A stretch of 64,000 bases of DNA from contig NC_083590.1 in NCBI RefSeq assembly GCF_027579695.1, positions 14,120,656 to 14,184,655 of the forward strand, read 5' to 3'. Position 1 is the stretch's first letter. The number at the start of each line of letters is the position of its first letter. Positions 21,835 through 33,376 of the stretch are shown piece by piece. The notes below the pieces were generated by a model. The model saw only the letters and a program-made list of their open reading frames with translations, was not told the origin of the DNA and ran no database searches. Source of the DNA: Neoarius graeffei. Its lineage: Eukaryota > Chordata > Actinopteri > Siluriformes > Ariidae. The position numbers and the translations under genes are program-made.

Positions 21835-22094
21835 TTCACACTCACATTCACACCTACGGTCAATTTAGAGTCACCAGTTAACCTAACCTGCATGTCTTTG
21901 GACTGTGGGGGAAACCGGAGCACCCGGAGGAAACCCACGCGGAATGGTTGTCTGTGTCTATGTGTCAGCCCTGTGATGACCTGGCGACTTGTCCAGGGTG
22001 TACCCCGCCTTTCGCCCGTAGTCAGCTGGGATAGGGTCCAGCTTGCCTGCGACCCTGTAGAACAGGATAAAGTGGCTAGAGATAATGAGATGAG
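21835..22094. mobile_element. SINE with 5' inversion (copy 4)
   Basis: Flanked by ATGTTGGCAAACCA at 21821-21834 and 22095-22108. Bases 21835-21943 are reverse-complement SINE body (CCGCGTGGG... to GAATGG), and from 21944 the element continues in plus orientation with AATGGTTGTCTGTG through the normal tail. The tRNA head is missing. An inverted 5' part joined to a direct 3' part inside one duplication is the signature of twin priming during target-primed reverse transcription. Confidence 0.9.
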
Positions 22095-22108
22095 ATGTTG
22101 GCAAACCA

Positions 22109-22400
22109 GAAGTTAATTTTAAGCGAGCAACATTTAACACTTAAAAATAATAGTTGTAAATACAACTCTGCAGCACATGTGCATAATGTTAGGTTGGGAC
22201 AGACATAATGATAATGTTGGGACCAAAAATATATAGTATATTTATTTATATATTAGTGTACATATACACTAGTACACATACACGGTATTTATACTGTTTC
22301 ACTAAAACTCGAAATGAAATTCTCTGATATTCTGAGAGACTGGATATCTGATTTTCATGAGCTATAAACCATCATCAAAATTAAAACAAAAAAGCTTAAT
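22109..22400. other. AT-rich DNA between SINEs
   Basis: Contains ATATATAGTATATTTATTTA and related AT runs. No coding feature or transposon end was recognised. Confidence 0.45.
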
Positions 22401-22412
22401 ATGTGTAATGTG

Positions 22413-22789
22413 GGTCGGCACGGTGGTGTAGTGGTTAGCGCTGTCGCCTCACAGCAAGAAGGTTCTGGGTTCGAGCCCCGTGGCCGGCGAGGGCCTTTCT
22501 GTGTGGAGTTTGCATGTTCTCCCCGTGTCCGCGTGGGTTTCCTCCGGGTGCTCCGGTTTCCCCCACAGTCCAAAGACATGCAGGTTAGGTTAACTGGTGA
22601 CTCTAAATTGACCGTAGGTGTGAATGTGAGTGTGAATGGTTGTCTGTGTCTATGTGTCAGCCCTGTGATGACCTGGCGACTTGTCCAGGGTGTACCCCGC
22701 CTTTCGCCCGTAGTCAGCTGGGATAGGCTCCAGCTTGCCTGCGACCCTGTAGAAGGATAAAGCGGCTAGAGATAATGAGATGAGATGAG
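22413..22789 (+). mobile_element. tRNA-derived SINE (copy 5)
   Basis: Complete plus-strand copy with tail GATGAGATGAGA. Duplication ATGTGTAATGTG at 22401-22412 and 22790-22801. It closely matches copy 3, which suggests a recently active subfamily. Confidence 0.95.
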
Positions 22790-22809
22790 ATGTGTAATGT
22801 GTGTAGGTA

Positions 22810-23040
22810 TCATGCCGCCATTCTGTGTCTAAGAACTACAACTCCCAGTCCTCTTCCGTGTGACCTACGTCACGCGTGGGCGGGATCATCTACGTCAGTC
22901 CGCCATGCGCGCATAAGTCCAGGCGGAAGCTCCGCTCTTTGTCTCTAGTGTCCGGATTCCAAGGAATCTAGACGCACAAAAGAGATGCTCTCAAACCCGA
23001 AAACACTTCCTTCTTGCAAGATTCACCATCCAGCGCATTC
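22810..23040. promoter_or_regulatory. CpG-rich promoter-like stretch, unassigned
   Basis: Carries ACTACAACTCCCAG, a CRE-like CTACGTCACGCG (22866-22877), a GC box GGGCGGG, a second ACGTCA and GCCATGCGCGC within about 90 bp. The stretch is much richer in CpG than its surroundings. It could be a host promoter or the regulatory part of an unrecognised LTR; no open frame follows that I can assign. Confidence 0.35.
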
Positions 23041-23629
23041 TGTGTTTAACCACTGGCCAAGGTAAAAGTCCAGAATAGCGCGATCTTTAAACTCAACCTG
23101 AGTTACAACCGGTTTATTCGTATTAGAAGTGAGGTCACGACTGCAGCTCAAACGCAGTTTTAATTTGTAATTAGGAGCGACCAGAATTCCTCCTGATTGA
23201 AGTTCTGTGCACATTAATCAGAGACTTTCCTTTCATCACGAACGACGCGTCGGATCAAGAGAAGTTTTCTGTCCACGGAATCGACTCACGTGCTTCATGA
23301 ACAGCGAAGCTCTGCAACGGCGAACATCTTCTCAGAACTTTGCTAGAGGCAAGATATTGAGTAAAATATATTTGGGCATAATAATTATGCTAGTCTTAGG
23401 AATTTAGCTTTATTGAAATAGTGTGAATTTAAACCCAGGTTTATCTGTTACACTGTTAAACACGCAGCGTGTTGAATTGTTCTGTTTTGTTTTAATCTCA
23501 ATTGTTTTAATAGACAGGCTGTGCATGCTTCTCTCTCTCTTATTCTTACTAACATTTTAATTTCATTATTATACATCTTGATCTCATCAAGATTTCAGTG
23601 GATTCAGTATGGTTATGAGCTAGTGGGTT
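23041..23629. other. Unassigned DNA downstream of the CpG-rich stretch
   Basis: No gene was recognised; a short frame at 23207-23407 has no domain. Might belong to the same unidentified element. Confidence 0.3.
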
Positions 23630-24090
23630 AGCTACAGCTTCCCTTTGTCTGCTTAGCAACACAAAGCTAATCAAGGCCTACCATGTGCTCAGCAGGCCAT
23701 CAGGCCTGATAAACCACACCTCAGCTAGAAATCCACAAGCTAGCTTTTTGTTCAGGCCACGTGGCCACTCACAAACACACCCTAGTTAGCTATGGCTAAT
23801 TCCTTTGTCTTTAGCAACACGTGCTCAGTAGGCCTCACCAGGCCTAACAAACACACTTTAGCTAGGCCATAGGGCCTTTCACAAACACACACTAGCAACA
23901 CAAGGCTAATCTAGGCCTCCACCACGTGTAGTTAGCTACACGAAGCTAAACACATGGTCAAGTCCTTCCCACACACACACACACACACAAGCACACATTA
24001 GCAACAGAGCTAATCTTTTGTTCTATTTAGATAACATTCCTTTGTTTTAGCTAGCAACAAGCTAGGCCATACACACACACACACACCATA
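23630..24090. repeat. Degenerate tandem repeat with GCTAATC...AGGCCT and CACGTG words
   Basis: Words GCTAATCAAGGCCT, GCTAGGCCA, CAACACGTGCTCAGTAGGCC and CACAAACACACA recur with variable spacing, about four rough units, ending in (CA)n tracts at 23971-23988 and 24071-24086. The unit is too diverged to delimit by eye. AATAAA-like ATAATAAATCC follows at 24130. Confidence 0.55.
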
Positions 24091-24324
24091 TCATATTTGT
24101 ATATATTGATTATCCATTTTTATCTTTGTTATAATAAATCCATTTATTATCAAAACTGTGTGTATTCATCTTGTTGGTGTTCCAATATTTCTGAAGTCCC
24201 CAATCTCTCAAAGAATTCAAAAAGGTGCATATAAGTTATGTTATATGGTAAGTGATCGTAATAATTTGGAAATATACCATAATTTAGCTGTTTGGTAATT
24301 TATTATTAAGCACCAGGATTAATG

Positions 24325-24500
24325 GTATGATTCACTAAATGATTCATTGAACGATTCACTAAATGATTCACTGAATGATTCACTTCAAATGAGACTGATT
24401 CTATGGTATGATTCAATTCAAATGAGTCAAAGTAAACGATTCAATGGGATTGATTCATTTTAATTATTGACCTTCAAATTTAATGAGACTGATTTAATGA
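24325..24500. repeat. GATTCA-type short tandem repeat
   Basis: ATGATTCACTAAATGATTCA and related 12-13-bp words recur at least nine times with substitutions, including ACGATTCA and ATGAGACTGATT variants. Confidence 0.7.
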
Positions 24501-24539
24501 GATTGATCACTTAATTTCAATAATTAACTGATTGCACCC

Positions 24540-25266
24540 ACATGTGTAACATGACAATGTGTAATGGATATAGAATATATTTAAGTTTACCTTTTAGAAT
24601 TAAATTACAAAAAAAAAAGAATGTTTTTTACGATACTGTAATTTTTTGAGATACTGTGGTATACATTCACAAAACTGGAGCTGCTGTGATTGGCTCCGGT
24701 ATGCAACCTGGTGATGGCCTTCAGCAAGATGGGAATAGTTGAGGCCAAAACACACACACACACACTGCAGTTACATTAATTCACACAAAGCCCTCACATT
24801 GTCTCACTGTACTGAATATAAAACTGAGCTAAATGTTTTGACATTTAATAAAAACGCTTTTGTTTCGCAAAAACTGTTGTGTTTCTCCAGATCTTTCATC
24901 GTGCATGTGAGTGAGAGAGAATACCCATACACCTGAAATACCAAGAAATAACAGATAACACAGCACCCAAATGAGCTCTGATATATTTTATTTTTAAACA
25001 TGAATTTATTTTCAACAATTGAGTTGAAAATTCAATAAAAATAATTGTAAATACATAAACAATTTTTAAATGACAAAATAATTACACTATTTCTTCAGAG
25101 TGGATTTGATTGATACAATTATGTAACATACTGATTTAAGTAAAAGTGATGGCACTGATCCCATATCGGGTTTAATCAGCTGATACCAGACAAAAAAAAT
25201 CAGGATCAGATATTAAAGAAAATAAAGAACAGCTTTGGTCTGATCCTGTAACAAAAAGATCTAATC
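24540..25266. other. AT-rich intergenic DNA
   Basis: A short (CA)n tract lies at 24749-24763. Nothing else was recognised. Confidence 0.45.
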
Positions 25267-25268
25267 TA

Positions 25269-25663
25269 CAGTCACAGAGCACATTATTAGGAAGACTAAT
25301 TCATGCTGTTGGTGCCAAATTCTGACGCCACCATCTGTGAGCCTCAGCAGAAATCGAGGTTCATCAGACCAGGCTACGTTTTTTCACTCTTCACCTGTCC
25401 AGTTGTGGTGATCCTGTGCCCACTGCAGCCTCAGCTTTCTGTTCTTGGCTGACAGAAGTGGAACCCGACGTGGTTATCCACCTCAGTGTTCAGTGTGTTG
25501 TGCATTTTGAGATGCTTTTCTGCTCACCACAATTGTACAGAGTGGTTATCTGAGTTACTGTAGCCTTTCTGTCAGCTCAAACCAGTCTGGCCGTTCTCCG
25601 GTGAACCCTCTCATCAACAAGGCGGTTCCATCCAGGTGTTCCTAATAAAGTGCTCAGTGAGTG
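25269..25663. mobile_element. Mariner/Tc1-type MITE, 395 bp
   Basis: Ends CAGTCACAGAGCAC and (reverse) CACTCACTGAGCAC are followed by a shared TTATTAGGAA block, flanked by TA at 25267-25268 and 25664-25665. The interior (GTCTGGCCGTTCTCCGGTGA and neighbours) is that of a common fish Tc1-like element. No transposase frame remains. Confidence 0.8.
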
Positions 25664-25665
25664 TA

Positions 25666-27002
25666 TATTAAATACCAACCAAAGGGCAAAGTGATAAATG
25701 TGCCTTGGAGTGAGTCTCCTCGGGGCTTCCTCAGATTAACTCCCCAAATGCCGATCCTGTCAGGTGAGAATCCCACCAATGTCCTGAAACTGTTCCTGTC
25801 CATTTCAGCTCCCTCTTCCACTGACTGGGTTCAGCTCAAGTCCCTGTGCTTTTACACCTTCTCTTTCAGGGTTTTTAAGGGACTGAGGTCCAGGCAGTTT
25901 CATGCAGATCACAAGTTGTTCCACATTCAGTGTAGAATTGTGTGCAGTCTGATTCACTGTGCACCATGAACACACACTGACCACATCTCCGAGTCTCTTT
26001 CATTTGTTAGAACTAAATGACTGACGTGTTTATGAATATGTTGTCTGTTCCCCAACATGGAAATGCAGGAACACCAGAGTCTTCATCTCACACACAGATG
26101 TTCACCACAACCTGAAAATAAAAGAAAAACATCTGGATTAATCCCCACACACTGGACTGTGGTACTTCATGACCAACAGCATGTAATCATCTCTGCTCCA
26201 AGAGAAACATTATTATCTCCTGTTTATAATTTAATTCAACATTTATTCAGTCTTATATAATATCTGTGTTCTAACGTTGAGCTCCAACAAATGAGAACTT
26301 CCACAAGATCTAACAGGAAAGTGAGCAGACGTTTCCCATCACATCACTGCTCTTATCCAATCACAGGCTTTGGAGAGTTTTAAACAGTAACTAACACTGC
26401 GGTGGGTTTGATCTCTTGTTCTACATGTAGATTTAAGTGCAGACTGTAAGAAGAAGCCGAGGTGAATTTTACAGGAACGACAGAAGACACGGTGTGGAGG
26501 TGGAGAGCAGGAAGGGGTGTCAGAGTGAGCAAAGTGGCTCCTTAAATCATATATTTGTGGCAGTGTGGCATTAAAGATGATCATTTTACTGAGTTTTGAG
26601 GAGAGTTGAGAAGAAAGTGTGCTGCTGATCAGAAACAGGGAAAAGCCGAGATCATCTTATTCAGACAAAAGCAGCAGGATGATGTCAGAGACAGCAGCGT
26701 GTCACAAGGAGACTAGGTGCTCATTTACAATCACTCTCATGCGCTCAGACGGGACATTTTGGAGACTCTGACTGACTCCATCTTCTGCTTTCAGATGAAT
26801 TTTAAATCAATTTTACTGAACAACAAACAGCATTAAAGACAACTGGGAGGAAAAAGTTAGATTAAATAGAACACAGTGAAAATTTCTAAAACTGATTTCA
26901 TTTCATGGCCTGGTCATGTGACATTTACTGAAATTAAAGGAAAATTATAATGAGATTAAATTCTTTTTTTTCCAACATTCACCTAAAAAGTTTATTACTT
27001 AC
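25666..27002. other. Downstream region of the NLR-like gene, no exon recognised
   Basis: Expected location of the last exons of the minus-strand LRR gene. No B30.2 domain or further LRR exon is visible in any frame. A hairpin-free, moderately AT-rich sequence with no transposon ends. Confidence 0.4.
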
Positions 27003-27176
27003 TCGAGTGTCTGTAGTTTGTAACGTTCATCATCCTTAAGAGCAGAGAGCAGCTTCTTTCCTGAGTCTCCTATTTTATTCCAATACACACTCAGTACTCT
27101 CAGGTGTGAGGGGTTTGATCTCAGAGCTGAAGCGAGAGCAGCACAGCCTTCTTCTGAGACACCACAACGCCGCAAC
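27003..27176 (-). CDS. NLR-like gene, LRR exon 8 (most 3')
   Basis: 174 bp, acceptor CTGCAG and donor GTAAGT. Encodes two ribonuclease-inhibitor-type repeats: RCGVSEEGCAALASALRSNP and then HLRVLSVYWNKIGDSGKKLL. It diverges from the other exons in the second repeat (VYWNKIG for [18 protein letters not shown] for [10 protein letters not shown]), as the terminal LRR of fish NLRC3-like proteins usually does. Separated from exon 7 by 15.8 kb, of which about 14 kb is L1 and hAT/gypsy insertion. Confidence 0.8.
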
Positions 27177-27979
27177 CTGCAGAGACACAATGACACACAC
27201 TTCACTGCCTCAGTTTATGAACATCAAGATTTGCTTTGATGTTTTTGCTTTGCTTTCTAATGAGCTCTTGGAGAAGTTGTTGGCTCAGAGGTTCACACAC
27301 TTTTTAAACCCCAGAGTGTGAATGTTTAAATGGTTTATTCAGAACTGACAAGAACAAGTCTTAAGACAGAATGTGTTTGTCTACGATTCTGACTCGGATG
27401 AAGAGCAGACCATGTTTTAAGAAAACCAGGTAATGTCAAAGTCTTCAAAAACTTTTTTATAAACACAAGTAGTGAAATAATATTTTAAAAATCCCCTGTT
27501 ATTTATGAAGAAACATTTTGTGAAATTTTCCAAGTATGTGAAAGAATTTTAATTTCAGAAGAGAAAATGTCAATTCTTCATTACAGTTCTCTCTCTCTCT
27601 CATGCTGAGATGTTTTTTTTTTCTTCTGTGTAAAACACACTCACCCACACTCCATTCCCTCCCAGTGAAGCCGTGTGTCTGGGCGGGGCTCAAAATGATG
27701 CATTAAATCCTGTTGTCCAATGAGCTTTTATCTTTCTGCCCATTAAAACAGCGAGTACACAAACACCTAACAGACACTAATAGGTGCAGAGGCTTCAGTG
27801 GGGGTCTGTTAGCTCTGTGTCAGGGGCTTTTCACACAGGCTGCACTGTTCACCACTAAACAGTGTGAGTTTAATGAACAAACAGCGCGATATTGCAGTGA
27901 GATACTCCATCAATCTGATTCACTCAAATATTGAACGACACCAAGACTGATGAATAAAATAGACACTTTGGGAAATGTT
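27177..27979 (-). other. NLR intron, part before the L1 insertion
   Basis: Non-coding intron sequence with CT-rich and T-rich runs (27588-27620). No exon was recognised. Confidence 0.5.
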
Positions 27980-29543
27980 TCATTGCTGCATTTTTTTTGT
28001 AATTTATTTTTATTGACATTAAGAATCAGACATTCACATCCGGTACATCATATGTTCATACATCTTACATCTGTTGTTTGCCCCAAATGCCAAAATAGCA
28101 TTTTTGTTTTGTATCTGAAGAATGAAAAGAGAAAGAAACAAGAAGAAGAAAAACAACCTATGTACAAGTAGGGAGTGATCCTTTTTATCCAGCAGAGTCA
28201 CTGGTTTGTGAAAATAAAATCAGGCCTATGGGGCGTGACATATTTGACCCAGTTTTCCCAGTGTGAAGCAAATTTCTCCAATTTGTGATTAACAAAAGCT
28301 GTTATCTTCTCCATTTTATAAATGTCCATTGTAATGTCCATCCATATTTTTAAAGTTGGGCTCTCCTGTGATAACCATTTCCTGGTAATACTCTTTTTAC
28401 AGGCCACCAGCAATATATTTATTAAATGTTTCTCTCTTTTCGGCCATTCCTCAGGTATGTGTCTGAAAAACAGTCTTATTCTCGAGGGGTATTTCACATT
28501 TGAAGATATCCTGTAGTGCATTGTGTATCTCTCTCCAATAGTCCTTCATGACCGGGCAGTCCCAGAAAACATGGTAATGGTTTGCACTTTGATTTCTGCA
28601 GTTCCTCCAACAGACAGGGGAGTTATTATCATAGTGAGACTTCTGAGAAGGCGTAATGAAGTACCTAATCAGGCTTTTCCAGCCAAATTCCCTCCACTTC
28701 TGTGAGCCGGAACACATCCATTGATACTTCCATATTGTTGTCTATTCTTCCTCAGATATAGTTATGCCTCCTTCCTTCTCCCATTTTATTTTAATTTATA
28801 AAGTTGAATATGGTTTCAAATTCGACGGTCGCTTATACAAGCATGAAATAGTTCTATTAATCGTTTCTGAATTATAGGCTTTTGTAAACAATTCAGTCAA
28901 ACGTGTTTGTTTTTGTTACAATTTTCATCTTCGTATCAACGTAGTGCCGCAGCTGCAGGTATCGATAGAAGTCTTGTTTTTCTAATAAATGTGTCCTTTT
29001 AAGCGTTTCAAAACTGAGCAGTTTTTCATCTTTCATTACACTACATAAGGCTGTTATACCCATAGCTATCCAGTCCTTGAATCTAGAGTCCAATTTATTA
29101 GGTGTAAACTCCGAGTCATAAGCACAAGAGTTGTAATATCGCTCTCAAGTTCATGTTCCTTTATGATAGTTTTCCATGCTTGAAGGGTCCATTTCACCCA
29201 TGGGATATCAATGTTATTTATGTGGGTTTGTAGGTTGTTATCAGCTAAGATTGCCTGTATGGGGATGGAGGGTGTTTTTTCCTCAAATGTTTTTCCATTG
29301 AACAGTATATGATGGGTTTCACCAGCATATCACTGCTCTCATCAATGCTGCCAAATAATAATATCTAAAATAAGGCAAGCCCCATCCTTCCTTTTGTTTA
29401 GCTAGCTGTAAAGTTTTGAGACGGACCCTTGGTCTTTTACCTTGCCATATATACCTAGATAGCATTTTGTCCCACTCGTTAAATTGGTTTTGGTTAATCT
29501 CTATTAGCAGGGTTTGAAATAAATATAAAAGTCTTGGCAATAT

Positions 29544-29916
29544 CTCATCTCACCTCATCTCATCATCTCTAGCCGCTTTATCCTTCTACAGGGTCGCAGG
29601 CAAGCTGGAGCCTATCCCAGCTGACTATGGGTGAAAGGCGGGGTACACCCTGGACAAGTCACCAGGTCATCACAGGGCTGACACAGACACAGACAACCAT
29701 TCACACTCACATTCACACCTACTGTCAATTTAGAGTCACCAGTTAACCTAACCTGCATGTCTTTGGACTGTGGGGGAAACTGGAGCACCCGGAGGAAACC
29801 CATGCGGACACGGGGAGAACATGCAAACTCCACACAGAAAGGCCCTCACCGGCCACAGGGCTCGAACCCGGACCTTCTTGCTGTGAGGCGACAACGCTAA
29901 CCACTACACCACCGTG
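29544..29916 (-). mobile_element. tRNA-derived SINE (copy 6) inside L1
   Basis: Minus-strand copy with duplication TCTTGGCAATAT at 29532-29543 and 29917-29928, cutting ORF2 between the RT and the C-terminal region. The B-box region is one base shorter than in copies 3 and 5 (AACCCGGACC). Confidence 0.94.
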
Positions 29917-30620
29917 TCTTGGCAATATATTCATTTTAATAGAGTCAATTCTTGAACTAAGGCTGAAGAAAGGAATTAAGTTCCATCTCGCTATGTCATC
30001 CTTTATTTTTTATGTATAGGTAGGTAGTTGTGTTCTGATAATTTTGTAAGATCTTTTGGTAGGTTGATGCATAAGTATTTAAAAGACTCTGTTTGTCATT
30101 CTAAGGGGTAACTACTTTTGATTTCTCCTGGTGGGCTATAATTATATGAGAGTCACTGGGTTTTACTTATATTGATTTTGTACCCTGATAATTGACCGTA
30201 CTGCTCAAATGATTGCATCAATTTAGGTAGCGAGTACATTGGGTGCCCAAGGTAAATCAAAATGTCATCTGCATAGCAGGCCAATTTATATTCTGTCCCT
30301 TCCCTTGATGTCTTCATTTTGTCTAATGTATTGAGCTAGTGGTTCCAAATATAATGCGAAGAGTAATAGTGACCATGCACAACCCTGTCTGGTGCCCCTT
30401 TCTAGGGTAAAATTATTTGATAAATATCCATTGATTTTAATCCTAGCAGGAGGATTGTTGTATTGTGCCTGTATGGTTTTAATAATTATATCATGGAAGC
30501 CGAATCTACGTAGGACCCTGTAGAGAAAGTTCCAGTTGACCGAATCGAAGGCCTTTTCAACATCTACGCTTATTACAATTGCTTTAATTTTATTTTTTTG
30601 TATATGATCTATAATATGTA

Positions 30621-30862
30621 GTGTCTTTTGTATATTGTCTTGTGTTTGGCGTTGACATATGAAACCTGTTTGATCATTATGTATCAATGTTGGTAGGAAC
30701 TCTTCTAATCGTTTGGCCATGATAGAGGTAAATAGTTTATAGTGTCTTTCGTATATTGTCTTGTCTTTGGCATTGACGTATGAAACCTGTTTGATCATTA
30801 TGTATCAATGTTGGTAGGAACTCTTCTAATCGTTTGGCCATGATAGAGGTAAATAGTTTATA
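30621..30862. repeat. 121-bp tandem duplication within L1 RT
   Basis: 30621-30741 is repeated at 30742-30862 with a few substitutions; both contain GAAACCTGTTTGATCATTATG (starts 30661 and 30782). A length of 121 is not a multiple of three, so it would shift the frame. Confidence 0.9.
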
Positions 30863-31678
30863 GTCTATATTAAGAACAGAAATTGGCCTAAAAGATCCAC
30901 ACTTCATTTTATCCTTGCCTTCTTTTGGTATTGTTGAAATTATTGCCTCCTTCCAGCTAGGTGGCGTTTGTGCTTTTTTTTAAAACCCAATTCAGTACGG
31001 GAAGTAAAACAGGTATTAGTTCTTTTTTTAAATTCCTTGTACCACTCTGCTGTGTAACCATCAGATCCTGGTGACTTGCTTAATTTAAGCCTACTAATTG
31101 CAACTTTTAATTCTTCTTCAGTTATATCCGCAGTCATTATTTCATTTTGTTCTTCATCTAGAGTGGGTGAATCTAAGGGATTCAGGAAGCTGTCAATTTG
31201 GTTTACACTCCTACCAGGGACTTCAGAATATAGGGTTTTATAAAACACTTCAAAAACTTCCTGAATTTCATTTAGTTTATTTTTTATCACTTTTGTTCTT
31301 GGATCCCTAATTTTGTGAATTGTATTTTCAGCTATCTTTTTTCAGTTTCCATGCCAATACTTTCATAGATTTAGAGCCACTTTCGTAGTGTCTCTGTTTC
31401 AGAAACATTAAGTTTTTCTTGATTACTTGTGTGGCCAGACTATTAATTTCGTTCCTGATATTTCTAATTTCTCTTAATGTATCCTGTGCCAAATCCAATT
31501 TATGCTTTCCTTCTAATTCCTTTAGCTTGTTTTTTAAGTCCTCTAATTTTTTATTCCTATTTTTTTTTCTTAAATGAAGATATTGCTATAATTTTCCCTC
31601 TGAGAACAGCCTTCAAAGTATCCCATAACATGGGAGGTGAGACCTCTCCAGTATCATTGAACTCTAAGAAGAGACATA

Positions 31679-32276
31679 GGGCCTGTCCACACGAGTATGC
31701 GGCCTCACCCAATACGCTGTCGTTTTGAAAAAAATCTCCGTAAACACGGTGTCGTTTCCAGAAATATCTGCGTCCACACGGATTCACTGGAAACGACCCC
31801 AAACGCTGTAGTACATATGCCAGGCCTGTATGTGGCGCTGTGACACCGCCACACCAATACACTAAAACCGGAAGAGAAGCCATGGAGCATGCATATAAAG
31901 GTCACGCGCTGTTTACAAACAAGCTCATAACACGAGAAGAGGACGATCATGGCCAGCGCAACTCTGAGAGGAAGAGGAGAGTCTTCTGTGTGGACCGACA
32001 ATGAAGTGTTGTTGTTGTTATGATGCGTCTAGCGGTGGCGGCTGAGGTTAAAGGTTAGAGAGGCGGGGCCTATACGTCATCGTTTCTGAAAAAATCTGCA
32101 TTCGCCATCCAGACAACTCCGGGCTATCCGGCGTTGTAGGATTTTCCCACTCTGGGACCCGTTTTCAAAAAATACCGGTTTCACACCTCGAAAAAGCCAG
32201 ATCCGTCTGGACACAAGGCCGAAACGATAAAGTATTTATGCAGATTTGACAAAAACGTACTCGTGTGGACGGGCCC
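31679..32276. mobile_element. PIF/Harbinger-like non-autonomous element inside L1
   Basis: Ends GGGCCTGTCCACACGAGTA and (reverse) GGGCCCGTCCACACGAGTA match at 18 of 19 positions, flanked by TA on both sides. A short plus-strand frame from 31949 (MASATLRGRGESSVWTDNEV) looks like the beginning of the Myb/SANT-like protein that accompanies Harbinger transposases, ending in a stop within 25 codons. It interrupts the endonuclease/RT linker of L1 ORF2. Confidence 0.75.
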
Positions 32277-33152
32277 TAATTTTGGATTTAATTTGTGTCT
32301 TAAAAGACAGATCATTCAGCAGGCTTGATTTCAATTTCCATGTATTATTTTTTGACTGCAGGTTAAAATCAATGGATAAGTATATTGGTGCATGGTCACT
32401 TAGATCTATTGTCCTGATTCCACAAGTATGTATTTTATCTTTATCCTTCCCAAATGTTATGAAATAATCTATTCTTGTGTAGAGAGAGTGAGGGGCAGAA
32501 TAGTGAGTGTAATCCCTTCTGTTAGGGAAAAAGTCTTGCCATATGTCAATTAAGCCCACCTCCTCAAAGTATATTTACTTTCTTATATAGGGACTTCATA
32601 TCATGGGCTTTTCTACTAGACGAGTCTAACTTTGGCTGTAGATGTATATTTAAATCCCCTCCACAGACCAAAAGGCCTTCTGTTTCCGTTACCATAATAT
32701 TAGTGATTTTTTGGAAGAAACTGATATCACTCCCTGGGGGTGCATAGACGTTCAATAGGGTAATTGAATTCCCATCTACTGTATCTTACCCCTTACTTAG
32801 GGTGACCAGACGTCCCGGTTTTACCGGGACAGTCCCGATTTGGGGTTGTGTGTCCTGAGTCCCGACAAAAGTCTGTCGGGACTCGGATATGTCCCGGTTT
32901 TCGCCACTCATGACGTTTGCAACTGAGCAGCGTGGGAATCATTAGTGGAGAAATGTCTGCATTTACTATTTTGATGAATTGACAGGAATCGCAAACTTAC
33001 CTGGTTACTGCCCCCTGGCCCTGTGGCATGGGTGTTTATTTACCCACATTATTCCAGACAACAGAACGTGTTGCCATGCAACAATAAAATAAACATTAAC
33101 TGGCACGAATGTTCTTTGTCTAGCAGCTAGCAGCAGTAATGCCACAGCAATT

Positions 33153-33252
33153 ATGCCGAAAAGAAAATGTACCTCTTCCAAAGATTTACAGGGCACCTAC
33201 CCCTTCCTCCGAGAGGTGCAGAACAATGCGTACGAAGCCTACTGCACACATT
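33153..33252 (+). pseudogene. First exon of a BED-type hAT transposase
   Basis: Begins MPKRKCTSSKDLQGTYPFLR and ends in YCTHC, a partial BED-type zinc finger, at a good GTAAGT donor (33253). MPKRK...YPF...C-x2-C is the usual start of several fish hAT transposases. No later exon was found in the element, so it is a remnant. Confidence 0.6.
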
Positions 33253-33376
33253 GTAAGTGCTTTGTTCTTGTACTGAGTTGGGTAGCCTATGTTGCAAATG
33301 CTGTGCTTTTTGTGGGGGCTTTCCTCGGGCTGTCGCCCCTCTCCCCCTTTACTGCTGTTTTGTTTGAGTGTATATT

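Noticed and set aside
25666-27002. B30.2 exon expected after the last LRR exon
   Set aside because: Searched by eye in all minus frames; no B30.2 motif was seen, so no feature is claimed.
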